NCBI GenBank assembly: GCA_036346375.1
Contig: CM070505.1
Coordinates: 54,310,626-54,374,625 of the forward strand
From: Guadua angustifolia
Taxonomy: Eukaryota > Streptophyta > Magnoliopsida > Poales > Poaceae
Reading direction: 5' to 3'
DNA length: 64,000 nucleotides
A model generated the notes under the pieces. That model was not told where the DNA came from. It was given only the letters and a program-made list of their open reading frames with translations, and did not search any database. The position numbers and the translations under genes are program-made. The stretch's first letter is position 1. Each line of letters starts with the position of its first letter. This document shows, in pieces, positions 21,624-31,240 of the stretch.

Positions 21624-22514
21624 CTACAATGTAAATAAATACGCAAAGTCTTAGCACAATGTTCATGTAAATCTTCTATTAAACATTTTAATAAAAGATA
21701 CTCCCACTAAAGTCACTTTCCCTCTGGTGACTTTTAGTAGGACAAGATCCATATTCACTAAAGTCCTAGTGAGCTTTGGCATCACCGCTAGAACCCAAGA
21801 ATATAGGTAGGCATAACATTGCCAATCACATCATATGTGATTCTTGTTTGTTGGGTGGCATCCAATGCCCCGGCTCCCAACACCCATGCCCCAAGCCCAA
21901 AACCGCTTTTGATAGCTTCGATAAGTAAACCAATACTATGCATGCGAATGTCCGACATCCACCCTATTGATCAAGGAAGTTGATGGCACCTCGCTTTGGC
22001 GTAAACTACCATTCAACGACAAGATCTCTATAGGTGCAGCTATTGGAAGGGCATGAAACTCTTAATTTTTCGAGGGAAACCATTCTAACATGACAATCAT
22101 ATCCACCAAACATGATAGAATAGCATGACAAGAATCATCACAGATAATCACATTAACTTGTGAAATAGTATGGCCCAAAGCACTCCAATCTCCATTGTCG
22201 CGCTACCTGTCCATCGAGCCATCATGCTTGAAGCCGGCCTCCATGATCGAGTACCATGCTACTACGTCTAATAGCTAGTAAACAACTTACATGAGGATTT
22301 CAAGCATTACAAATCGACACGCAGGTCGTTATACAATAACATGGCAGCCCAAGCTGCAATTAACCATAGCACGCAGGCTATGACAATTACATTAATGCAT
22401 CACATACACACAAGGGAGCCATACTATTTCACATCATTCCCTGCAAAAACAAGTTAAGCGCAGAATCGTATTCTACCCTGCGATGGGAATCAAGTTTTCT
22501 TTAACGGCCGCTAC
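21624..22514 (-). other. Copia leader without a canonical primer site
   Basis: Region between the 5' LTR and gag. Directly after the LTR (minus strand) the sequence reads GTAGCGGCCGTTAAAG, which does not match the iMet primer site. I saw no good TGGTATCAGAGC match in this leader. No coding region. Confidence 0.6.
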
Positions 22515-24064
22515 TGTTGGAGAACACGGTGCTACGCTAGCCGAAAACAAAATTTTTACCGCGAACACCCAGAAATCATGCGAGTCAAAGATCATGGAGC
22601 ATTACCCTTGGAGCACGTTAGCAGCGGAAGTAGAGTGGGTGAAGCCTCCCGCGTTCAAGCATCAGACGTAGTCGAACGTATTCCATCTTTCGCCGAAAGT
22701 GCTTGCGAGATCACCCGAGTGCTTTCGCCGAGTGGTCTCCGAACCGCCCGAAAGTGCTCGCCGAGTGGTTGCCGGAGTCCTTGACGTCTCCTCGCCGCGG
22801 GTGCACGACGCAGCGGATGTAGATGTGCACGCGCAGGTTGGAGAGGGTGAAACCGATCGCCGATCGGCGCCGAGGAGCGAGCAACGGCGCCTCACGGTAT
22901 CCACACGCCCGGGGTGGAACGCCGCGGCGCCGGTGTGTTAGCACCACGCGACGACGGCTAGGGTTTCGGCGAGGGTAGGGGTCGACGGCTAGGGTTTCGT
23001 GGTGGGGAGAACCTCATGGCAAAGACACCCCCACGCCTTATATATAGAGTGCACTAACGGGCCTTCTACGATAGAAGCCCATTAGGACTCACGCTAATGG
23101 ATCTTCTACAAGAGAAATCCATTAAGACGCCAGAGGATCCAAATCGTGTAAACCCACTAATGGATCCAATCCATCGACATGATCCAACCCGCTAAGTGTG
23201 TGACCCGTTAGGTTCTTAAGAACGGCCATGGCCCCGAAATCTCTTTTTCCGCACCATCGACAACAATGTTCCTAGCAGACATGTCGTCCCCGAATGCACG
23301 AAATGATCGATCGGCTGAACCTTGATATACTCATATACCGATCCTTTTGCCACGCGATACCAGTCAAGCTCAAGGCAAGATACGTGCCATCCTTGTGGTA
23401 GCTCGACCCATTCACTCGCCAATGTAATGGATATAATTCGTGATTAACACTTTAATCACTTTGGCATGGCCATGCACTTTTCCTTATCCATCCACACCGA
23501 GGGGCCCGGAGATATCTCTCCGTTATTAAGGAGGGCAAATTCCATCTTGATCTCTTATATCTCACGCCATGTTTCATGGCATACCCGTAAGCTAACTTTA
23601 TAACTCCCCTGCTCACGAGAAGCGCTTGATAGCCTCAAAGTATGCAATTACACATGCCGAGAATCAATAAGGATCTCGTGTCAAAGGATCGATAGGTATA
23701 CCACTCGAGACTATACTCGATGGCACTTCTAAGATAACAATCTCATCGTTGTCTCTGAGTGGGTCTATCCAACCCCATGTTCTCTAACATGTGCCCACAT
23801 TATTGATTTGATATCTCCATATCTATGGTATGTGAAACATTACCATCAATCAATACATGTCTTTGGTCAAATCACTATTGTCCCACATAATGATATGTAA
23901 CCAATGATCGTTTTAGAATAATATCATATAACCAATGTGTTTCACAATTAAGTCATACTCAATGAACAAAGGAGTGACATTTATTCATGGAACTGATAAG
24001 TACATGAACATAGACGCATGATACAATCATCTCACATGATTGCCTCTAGGGCATATCACTAACA
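22515..24064 (-). repeat. 5' LTR of the full-length copia
   Basis: Same structure as the 3' LTR. A minus-strand TATA box lies at about 23038-23047 and an inverted repeat at 23053-23085. It ends at 24064, directly followed by the TSD GCCGA. Many one- and two-base indels relative to the 3' LTR cluster around 22670-22930. Confidence 0.92.
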
Positions 24065-24629
24065 GCCGATGCATACACGACGTCGGGCTACATATGTTGT
24101 CCATGCATAGACTACAAGAATGAGAAGGAGTGGCCAAAATCCTGCCACCTTCACTTTCATTTGCTCACAAGAGGGTTCATGTCAAATGTAACAGCCCGAT
24201 TTTTCTCTAGTCCGGTAAGTGAGGCTTGTCGCGCTAACATCTTCCACAATGTCGTTGCATCCTCATTTAATTATGATCATACAAGTGTTAGGACATTCAT
24301 CTTGCATAAAAGAGGGAGTTCCAAAATCCTAACGATCACTTTCTAAAAACTGCACACATGTTATTTCACCTTACTCAATGACATGTGGGCCATTTGAATA
24401 AGAGAGAGGAGTGAAGGCTGCACATACCTACCCTACTAGTTGCTATATTACTCACCCCTACCTATGTACATGACAAGTCAATGACACATGGGACCTACCT
24501 TTGCATAGAAAATTGTGGACTGCACATCCCTTCCATGCCTTTTCTCACTTCAACCACCCATACCCACTCCTTTACTTACCCTATGACATGTGGGACCTAG
24601 CCCCACATGTAAGGCATGAATGGCAGCCA

Positions 24630-24638
24630 TATATAAGC
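24630..24638 (+). promoter_or_regulatory. TATA box of gypsy-B LTR1
   Basis: CCATATATAAGCTTCTCC, conserved in LTR2 (about 33829) and LTR3 (about 43061). The position, 0.45 kb into a 3.2-kb LTR, implies a short U3 and a very long R-U5. Confidence 0.6.
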
Positions 24639-25252
24639 TTCTCCACCTTGGTTTCTTCTCCCCTACTGCTCATTTGCTCCACTCCAACCCAGAAAAACAG
24701 CAAGCAACTCCTCTCCAAACCCTTGCCATTCTTCCCTCAAATCTTCACAAGATTAAGGTTTGAGCTTGTGCATGCTATACCATCTTGAAGCCAAGATCAA
24801 GAGCTTCAAATCCATCCAAGTGGATTCTTGAAGCACTACGTTTTGGGTGAGTGGCAATCGATTTTTCATTCCTCCATGTTCTGAAATTATGGCCATTGTG
24901 ACTCATTTCTATCTTTTCCATGGAATCCATCCTCACACTTTGAATCGGGTTGCGCATGTCATATGGAAGCTTGAGGAGGAGGTCTAGTAGTTGCTGCAAG
25001 CACAAGCAAGCAAGGGCATTGTGGTGTACACGAGCTCGAAGGAGACGAACCGCGAAAACCGGCGTTGTGACATTCTTCGTTGTTTCCCTCACCGAAACCA
25101 ATCTTCACCAAGTGCAAGAGCAACATTGTAGTGGTAAGATTCTACCCTAGACCATCCCTTTGAAACCCTAGTCCATCCCCTTGAAACCCTAGCTCATTAC
25201 TTGGAAGTGTAGAGGAGAATAGACAAACCAGCCATTTTGAAACAGAAATGCT

Positions 25253-25530
25253 CAGCTCGGACAGTCCGAGATTTTACTCGGACATTCCGAACACCTTCGG
25301 ATACTCCGAATGAAGTTCCGGATAGTCCGAATAGGAATTAGCTTGAGGGCTGCATTGGCTAACCGAGAAGGTCTGCTCGGATATTCCGAGGTACCACTCG
25401 GATACTTCGAACCTTCCTTCGGATACTCCGAAACATTTTTCGGATAGTCCGAATAGAATTTCACTTCTTACCGAGAGGGCTCACTCGGACAGTCCGAGGT
25501 TTCACAAGGATACTCCGAACATGATTCGAT
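25253..25530. repeat. Cluster of about ten imperfect 13-bp palindromes in the LTR
   Basis: Repeated variants of TCGGAnAnTCCGA: for example TCGGACAGTCCGA, TCGGATATTCCGA, TCGGATACTCCGA and TCGGATAGTCCGA. Each is a near-perfect dyad, spaced roughly 15-45 bp apart. Also present, more eroded by single-base deletions, at 34453-34702 and 43686-43941. Confidence 0.85.
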
Positions 25531-26685
25531 AAAAACATTAAGACTTGAACTTTTGACGCGAAAACTCAATTAGTACTTGCATATTATGATTAGTATTACA
25601 CATCATGAGCATGTCATGCATCTTTTACTCATGTGCACTATTTGAATCCTTGTTTGGTGTTTATTGAATTGGATTTTCTCATTAGGTGTTGACGTTTCGG
25701 AGGGCACACCCGAGTACGACTACGCTTTTGAGACCAAGATCGAGCAGCAAGGCACTATCTTACTCCTTGACCATGATTGCTCCTACTATTTGCAACTTAC
25801 ATCTTTGGAATTATTTTATCAATTGCATGCTTACTTTCAATTACAATTATGATTGGGTAGAATTCTTAGCTATTACCATGTTGTGTGTTATACCCTTAGC
25901 ATGTTCACTCCATGTTCCATTGTCGCCCTAAGTGGTTGGTTTATTATTATATATGGGTTCGCTCAATTGCTTAGCCATGCTTAGATTATCGTTAGAAACC
26001 GCGATAGATGGATTTAGTCCATCGATCGCAATGATCAAGATTTATTATTACGATGAAGATGTTTTTAATTGATGTTTAATGAGTAGAGATATTGGTTAAG
26101 GACCCTATGGATTAAATCTCGTGACGCCTCTTTGAGTAACTATCGTAGTAACCACACGCCGCTTATGGGACCGGCGAACCAAGTACTTATGTATGACTAG
26201 GTTATGTAAACCATGTGCACGCGAATTCCTTGGGCTTAGTGGAGCATCAAGGAATGACCGCCGAATTCTCTCGGGCTTAGTGGAGTGTTGGGAATGTCCT
26301 CGAGTCCTCGAACTTTGTTGAGTTGGGGATGTCCAACAACGGGTGTACTCCTTGATCCACACACACCGAGCAATCGGGCACGCGGGATCGAGGGTCACAA
26401 ATCATCCGGATGGTTTAGATACACTACCATGCATACCGAAAATGGTTTGTCACGTTTCACCTCGGCCGACACATCTAAGGAAATGTGTTAATAGCTTGGC
26501 TTACGAGTGTGGCGTGTCGTGTGGGTAAAGTCGCACCTCTGCAGAGTTTAAACTATTCAATAGCGCGCCCATGGTTAAGGACGATCTCTCGATTTGTCAC
26601 CATCGGGGCAGTATTAAGGACTTGGTAAGAATGGGATGTGGGAGTGGGAAAATAGACACAAGTATTGGAGTACTTGTGTGTGTGT

Positions 26686-26805
26686 AATTGAACATGAGCG
26701 ATGGAACTCATGGTTCGGAGAATGCTTGAAGGCATGATATGAATTAATTGAACATGAGCGATGGAACTCATGGTTCGGAGAATGCTTGAAGGCATGATAT
26801 GAATG
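26686..26805 (+). repeat. 60-bp tandem duplication in gypsy-B LTR
   Basis: Copies at 26686-26745 and 26746-26805, both starting AATTGAACATGAGCGATGG. The same duplication is present in LTR2 (from about 35868) and LTR3 (from about 45103), so it predates the copies. Confidence 0.9.
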
Positions 26806-27425
26806 TGATTATGATGATGTTATATTATGTACTAGACTTTGCAAATGTTTACTAAATGCAAATCTTGCAATCTATACTTGCTTATGATTTATCTCAAATA
26901 TTGCCTTATGCTGAAATTACCATTATGCCTTCCTTGATGTAGCAACCACATGTAGCTAGAGATCAGCATGAAATGTATATTATTGTGCGAGTACACTCTT
27001 TGTACTCAATCGGATTGTCCACTTGCTGCAGTGAGGATGAGGCATTACCAGGGGACTTTTACCGGCAGATTTCGATGATGCTAACGCTTAGTCACCGTTT
27101 GCCCCAGCTTAGTTGCCCGAGGGTTTGGGGCATGCCATGCTGGCCCTTTTGTTGTTTATCTTATGATTTCGCCGCTACTTGATGTAATAACTCTAAATAT
27201 GTCGTTATGGACAGCAGTCCTACTTTTGGAATGTAATAGCGTTTATGCTTCCGATAATTGTGTATGGGTTGTGATGTCAACTGTTGATGAGAATGCTCGT
27301 GTTGGCGAACTATCCCGGGACCAACACGGTATAATCATGAACGCCCGAGGTTCCCTTGATTCACTTGAGATGTACTTGTGCATTTGGGTGAATCGGTGTA
27401 GTCCCGGGACGGTTCCCACAAAGCT

Positions 27426-27437
27426 TGGTATCGAGCC
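27426..27437 (+). other. Primer binding site, gypsy-B copy 1 (one base short)
   Basis: TGGTATCGAGCC; copy 2 at 36614 has the full TGGTATCAGAGCC, the standard iMet site. Confidence 0.8.
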
Positions 27438-27647
27438 ATACCGATCAGTAGGTTAGAACGGCCATGCTACGATTAGTTAGAGTATGCTTTGAGTCCAAAA
27501 ATCTATTTTGATATCAAATAATTTCAGAACTGATTGCATTGTGAAATTCCTTTATTTCTTACCCCTCTTAGTTCTATATCTTACCCTTATGTTCATTTGA
27601 TTGTGCAAATGAGTTTCTAACCTCCCTTATCCTTTTCAACGTGACAG

Positions 27648-28460
27648 ATGAGTTTTGGGCCATTGGTTTTAGTCACCCGTGCTGAAGATGTAGAGGGCTA
27701 TCCTTCCCTCCTGAGGGATATGCTTTGGAGAGCCAATTTCACCTATGCACCGGAGTACGCGATCTATGGTCGTGCTATGGGGCCCGGATTGAAGACCTAC
27801 ACCGCCACGGTTCACATCGTCGCTAGGATGGTGACGGGGAGCATTCCCTATCACTTTCGAGCGAGGGGGACGTCCGTCGGAATGGCTATACAAGAGGTGG
27901 CATATGTTGCCATGTGCCATCTCCGCCATGACTTGTGGGAGCTGACGTTGCCTCCTTATCAGTACTTCCCACAGCGAGGATCGACAGACGAAGTCAACAG
28001 TGTTGCTGAAATTGAGATGGGAGAAGACTCTTCTATTCGACAGTTGTCGGGCTTGGTCCGTGCCTTGGACCAGGCTAATCGTTGCATTGTCCATGAGCTA
28101 TGGGAGACTCGTGCCCGTCTTCACGCGGCACAAGGGCATCTTCACCAATTTGTTCAGATCAACTTGGTGCCAAGGGACGTATTGTATGGGCGCAACTCTA
28201 CGACGCCACACGATGTAGCCCCACCTGCCTTTCAGTTTCCACATGAGTCGGGGATAGAGACTGAGGACGTTGTGTCCAACACCGCGCGCATCAATTCGGG
28301 GGGTGTGATGCGTCGCCGTGCCCGGGAATCTCCGGGGGTACCTAGGTTCTATATAGGATCACCACAGCGTCTCACTAACCCCTTGGACCCCGAAGACACT
28401 GGATCTCCGGGATATCATCTTTTGGACGTGTTTCCCCAAGGATTCCTTAGAGACATTTGA
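27648..28460 (+). CDS. Accessory ORF upstream of gag in gypsy-B (270 aa, dsRBD-like topology predicted)
   Basis: Open frame of 270 codons between primer site and gag, same strand as the element. ATG 27648 follows a good splice-acceptor context (CTTTTCAACGTGACAG). I recognise no named family. Residues about 15-95 suggest, by eye, helix (YPSLLRDMLWRAN), strand (PEYAIYGRAMGPG), strand (KTYTATVHIVA), strand (PYHFRARGTS), helix (MAIQEVAYVAMCHLRHDL). That is the alpha-beta-beta-beta-alpha order of dsRNA-binding domains, but the usual basic KKxAK patch at helix 2 is missing. Residues about 120-165 are amphipathic and could form a coiled coil (LVRALDQANRCIVHELWETRARL). The C-terminus is basic and proline-containing. 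The copy at 36835 has the same first 130 residues apart from two or three substitutions. It is not Gag: a separate Gag with a zinc knuckle follows. Function unknown. Confidence 0.75.
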   Translation: MSFGPLVLVTRAEDVEGYPSLLRDMLWRANFTYAPEYAIYGRAMGPGLKTYTATVHIVARMVTGSIPYHFRARGTSVGMAIQEVAYVAMCHLRHDLWELTLPPYQYFPQRGSTDEVNSVAEIEMGEDSSIRQLSGLVRALDQANRCIVHELWETRARLHAAQGHLHQFVQINLVPRDVLYGRNSTTPHDVAPPAFQFPHESGIETEDVVSNTARINSGGVMRRRARESPGVPRFYIGSPQRLTNPLDPEDTGSPGYHLLDVFPQGFLRDI

Positions 28461-28811
28461 GTTGTCCTTGTAAGGCTCATCATGGAGGGAAAGTAGCGAT
28501 GAGCTGAACTAATTTAATTGATGAAATAGGCTACTTTAAGAACCTATGCTAGCTCTTATGTTTGGACTTGTTATCCCTAGCTGTCGCTTTTGGTTAAAGA
28601 ACTTGCGCTATTGTATCGGAACCTTGTTATTGCTTTCATGAATGATGTTGTGACTTAAGGACCTTTGTATGTTGATGTCTTTTGGAGTGGTGCACGTTTT
28701 TCTTGCTGCATACATGTAGAGTTTTAATTGTGTGATTTGCTGTCCGGATATTTTAAATTCAGCTGTGTTGTGGTCTCTTGTTATTTGTTGCTAATTTGGT
28801 TTTGGCAACAG
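28461..28811 (+). other. Spacer between accessory ORF and gag
   Basis: 350 bp without coding capacity. It ends in a second acceptor-like stretch (GGTTTTGGCAACAG) directly before the gag ATG at 28812. Confidence 0.5.
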
Positions 28812-31240
28812 ATGACGGAGTTACCACTGCTCCCAAGCTCAACAGGAGGCGAGGCCGCCATCCACCGGCTCCCAGCGATCGAGGATCCGACTCGGGGTCA
28901 CTCATAACCACCCGAGTCCTCACATCACCAAAATCAGCACCCCGCTCGTAGAGGAGGAACTTCCACCCCTCCTACCATGGCTCAAGTCCTGCCATGATTG
29001 AGCAAAACCGGCAAGATCAAACGTTGATCTTGCAGCAGATCGCCCGTAACACGGCCCATGCCCCAGCCCCTTTTCGAGGAGCTGAGGGGGCAGGACATCA
29101 CGCGGCTGGCGGACTCAGCGAGTTTCTTCGCACGAGGCCGCCAACATTCTCCCGTGCTGCGGATCCACTCGAGGCCGATGATTGGCTTCGGACTATCGAG
29201 CACAAGCTAGCCATCGCTCAATGCCCGGACCATGAGAAGGTCCTCTTTGCTTCACATCAACTCGATGGTGCAGCGTGCGCATGGTGGGACAGCTTTATCG
29301 CCATGCAGCCCGCCGATCATGTCATCACTTGGGCAGAGTTTCGCGCGGCCTTCCGCGAGGCTCATGTTCCCGCCGGCGTTATGGCAAGAAAGAAGCGTGA
29401 ATTTCTTGCATTGAAGCAAGGTGGCAAGACCGTCATGGACTATCTTCATGAGTTCAACTATTTGGCTCGCTATGCCCCGGACGAAGTCTCCATTGATGAG
29501 CGCAAGCAAGAGCGCTTTATGGAGGGACTTTCCGAAGAGTTGCAGCTGGAGCTCGCTGCTCATGACTTCCGAAATTTCCAGCACTTAGTCCACAAGGCTA
29601 TAGTGGTGGAGGAGAAATGGGGAAGGTTGGAGGATTCGCGCAAGCGCAAGCGGATTGCACAAAATTCAGCAAGTGGTAACTCGCAGCCGCAGCGCATGGT
29701 GCGCCCATCTTTCCCAAGCTATCAAGCTCCGACACCGCCAAGGCCTCCAACGTTCATGGCTCGACCACCGCAACCAAGTCTTCCACCAACCGTAGGTGGA
29801 AATCAGCAAGGAACCAGCACTCAAGCTCGTCCAGTTCTCGTTTGCTTCCAGTGCAAACAGCCGGGGCACTTTGCACGTCAATGCCCACAAAAGAACCAAG
29901 CAACGTCGGGGATTCGACCCACTTTTGCACCGGGGGCAGCAGCACCTCCACCTCGACCAATGCCTCCAAGAACCGCACAAACACCACCGCATGGTCACAT
30001 CAACCATGTGACTGCTGAAGAAGCTCAGAATGCGCCAGAGGTGGTATTGGGTACGCTTTTCGTCAACTCATACCCGACTACCGTGTTATTTGATTCCGGA
30101 GCATCCCATTCATTTATTAAGGAGAAGTTTGCTAGACATCATGAGTTCCCTATACAACCTATGCATCCACCACTCCTCATTAAAACCCCGGGATCGGAAT
30201 TAAGGACCGATCGAGTCTACCGGGAAGTGAAAATTGAAATTAATAGGGCAGAGTTCCTAGCTGATTTGATCGTGATTAAGGCGGAGGGAATTGAAGTCAT
30301 TCTTGGAATGGATTGGCTGTCCAAGCACCAAGGATGCATCGATTGTGCAAGCAGATCTATTACTCTTACCAACGCAAGCGGCAAACAAGTCGTGTTTGCG
30401 TCAAGTCCAGATTTTGCTCGCCTTTATGCCTTGAAGGGTGAACCATTCCTTGGGATAAGTAACATACCAGTGGTATGCGATTACCCGGACGTGTTTCCAG
30501 AAGAATTGCCGGGGATGCCACCTGACCGGGAGGTTGAGTTCGTCATTGAGCTTCTACCCGGAACGGCCTCGATATCGAAGCGACCTTACCGTATGCCTCC
30601 AAATGAGTTGATCGAATTAAAGAAACAACTTATGGAGCTGCAAGAGAAGGGCTTCATTCGGCCGAGCTCCTCACCTTGGGGATGCCCGGCAATATTTGTG
30701 AAGAAGAAGGATGATAGCTTGCGGATGTGTGTTGATTACCGTCCATTAAATGAGGTCACGGTCAAGAACAAGTATCCACTTCCGCGGATCGATGATTTGT
30801 TCGACCAAATGACCGGAGCCCGTGTTTTCTCCAAGATTGACTTGAGGTTAGGCTACCATCAAATCAAGATCAGATCGGGAGACATTCCAAAAATGGCATT
30901 CTCCATCCGTTATGGTCTATATGAATACACTGTTATGTCTTTCGGTTTGACCAATGCACCGGCATACTTCATGAACCTTATGAATTCAGTTTTCATGGAG
31001 TATCTCGACAAGTTCGTTGTCATCTTCATTGATGATATTCTCATTTATTCCAAGTCCGAAGAGGAGCATGAAGTACATCTTCGGGCAGTCCTAGAAAAGC
31101 TGCGAGAGCACCAACTCTATGCAAAATTCAGCAAGTGCGAATTCTGGCTAAAGGAGGTTGCCTTCTTGGGCCATGTATTATCAGAAGGCGGAGTTGCGGT
31201 TGACCCCAAAGAAGATCTGACGGTACTTGATTGGGAGTAG
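28812..31240 (+). CDS. Gypsy-B copy 1 gag-protease-RT (start region frameshifted)
   Basis: Gag-Pol of a chromovirus. The expected gag ATG is 28812, but one-base deletions relative to copy 2 break the first 180 bases. A clean frame runs from 28994 to a TAG at 31238. Residues below count from 28994: Retrotrans_gag about 40-200 (PPTFSRAADPLEADDW, CAWWDSF, FNYLARYAPDE); zinc knuckle from residue 284 (CFQCKQPGHFARQC); protease Asp at residue 367 (LFDSGASHSFI); RT from about 500 with YRPLNEVTVKNKYPLPRIDD, FSKIDLRLGYHQIKI and active site FIDD at residues 678-681. All catalytic residues seen are normal. The frame is lost just after VLDWE at the RT/RNase H junction, probably by a one-base indel. Confidence 0.9.

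Larger units (their letters stand above)
16161..24064 (-). mobile_element. Full-length Ty1/copia element (BARE/Angela/RIRE1-like), minus strand
   Basis: A complete 7.9-kb element: 3' LTR 16161-17699, decayed polyprotein about 21623-17720, and 5' LTR 22515-24064. It is flanked by the perfect TSD GCCGA (16156-16160 and 24065-24069), so its boundaries are secure. LTRs are about 1.54 kb, TG...CA, and related to the solo LTR at 10818. The two LTRs are similar but carry many small indels. The insertion lies in a CACTA transposase exon. Confidence 0.95.
16081..24187 (+). pseudogene. CACTA transposase TNP2, N-terminal Transpos_assoc domain, split by a copia insertion
   Basis: The frame opens at ATG 16081 (MDRRWMYMDRRSLEFL...), with one TAG at codon 17. 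It is cut at 16160 in codon 27 by the copia element and its 5-bp TSD, and resumes without loss at 24070: ADAYTTSGYICCPCIDYKNE, then a Cys/His series, then LLTRGFMSN. The Cys-Cys-Pro-Cys and C-H-L-H-F-H spacing matches the zinc-binding Transpos_assoc domain (PF13963) at the start of plant TNP2 transposases. The coding sequence ends abruptly at 24187, where the gypsy-B LTR begins. Only about 67 of some 1,000 expected residues are here; the C-terminus at 49598 may belong to the same gene. Confidence 0.85.
24187..27420 (+). repeat. Gypsy-B LTR1
   Basis: 3.23 kb, TGTAACAGCCCG to GGTTCCCACA. It contains a TATA box (24630-24638), a cluster of short palindromes (25253-25530), a short conserved frame (25664-25852), a 60-bp tandem duplication (26686-26805), a CTCTGCAGAG palindrome (26538-26547) and a GAGTAC/GTACTC stem-loop (26989-27008). 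Nearly identical to LTR2 and LTR3 by eye; differences are mainly one-base indels. Confidence 0.9.

Noticed and set aside
25253..25530. Possible CRISPR-like palindromic repeats
   Set aside because: Motifs vary, spacing is irregular and there is no constant repeat; located in an LTR.
29666..30007. 113-aa minus-strand frame opposite gypsy-B gag
   Set aside because: Antisense shadow of the zinc-knuckle region; copy 2 does not keep it.
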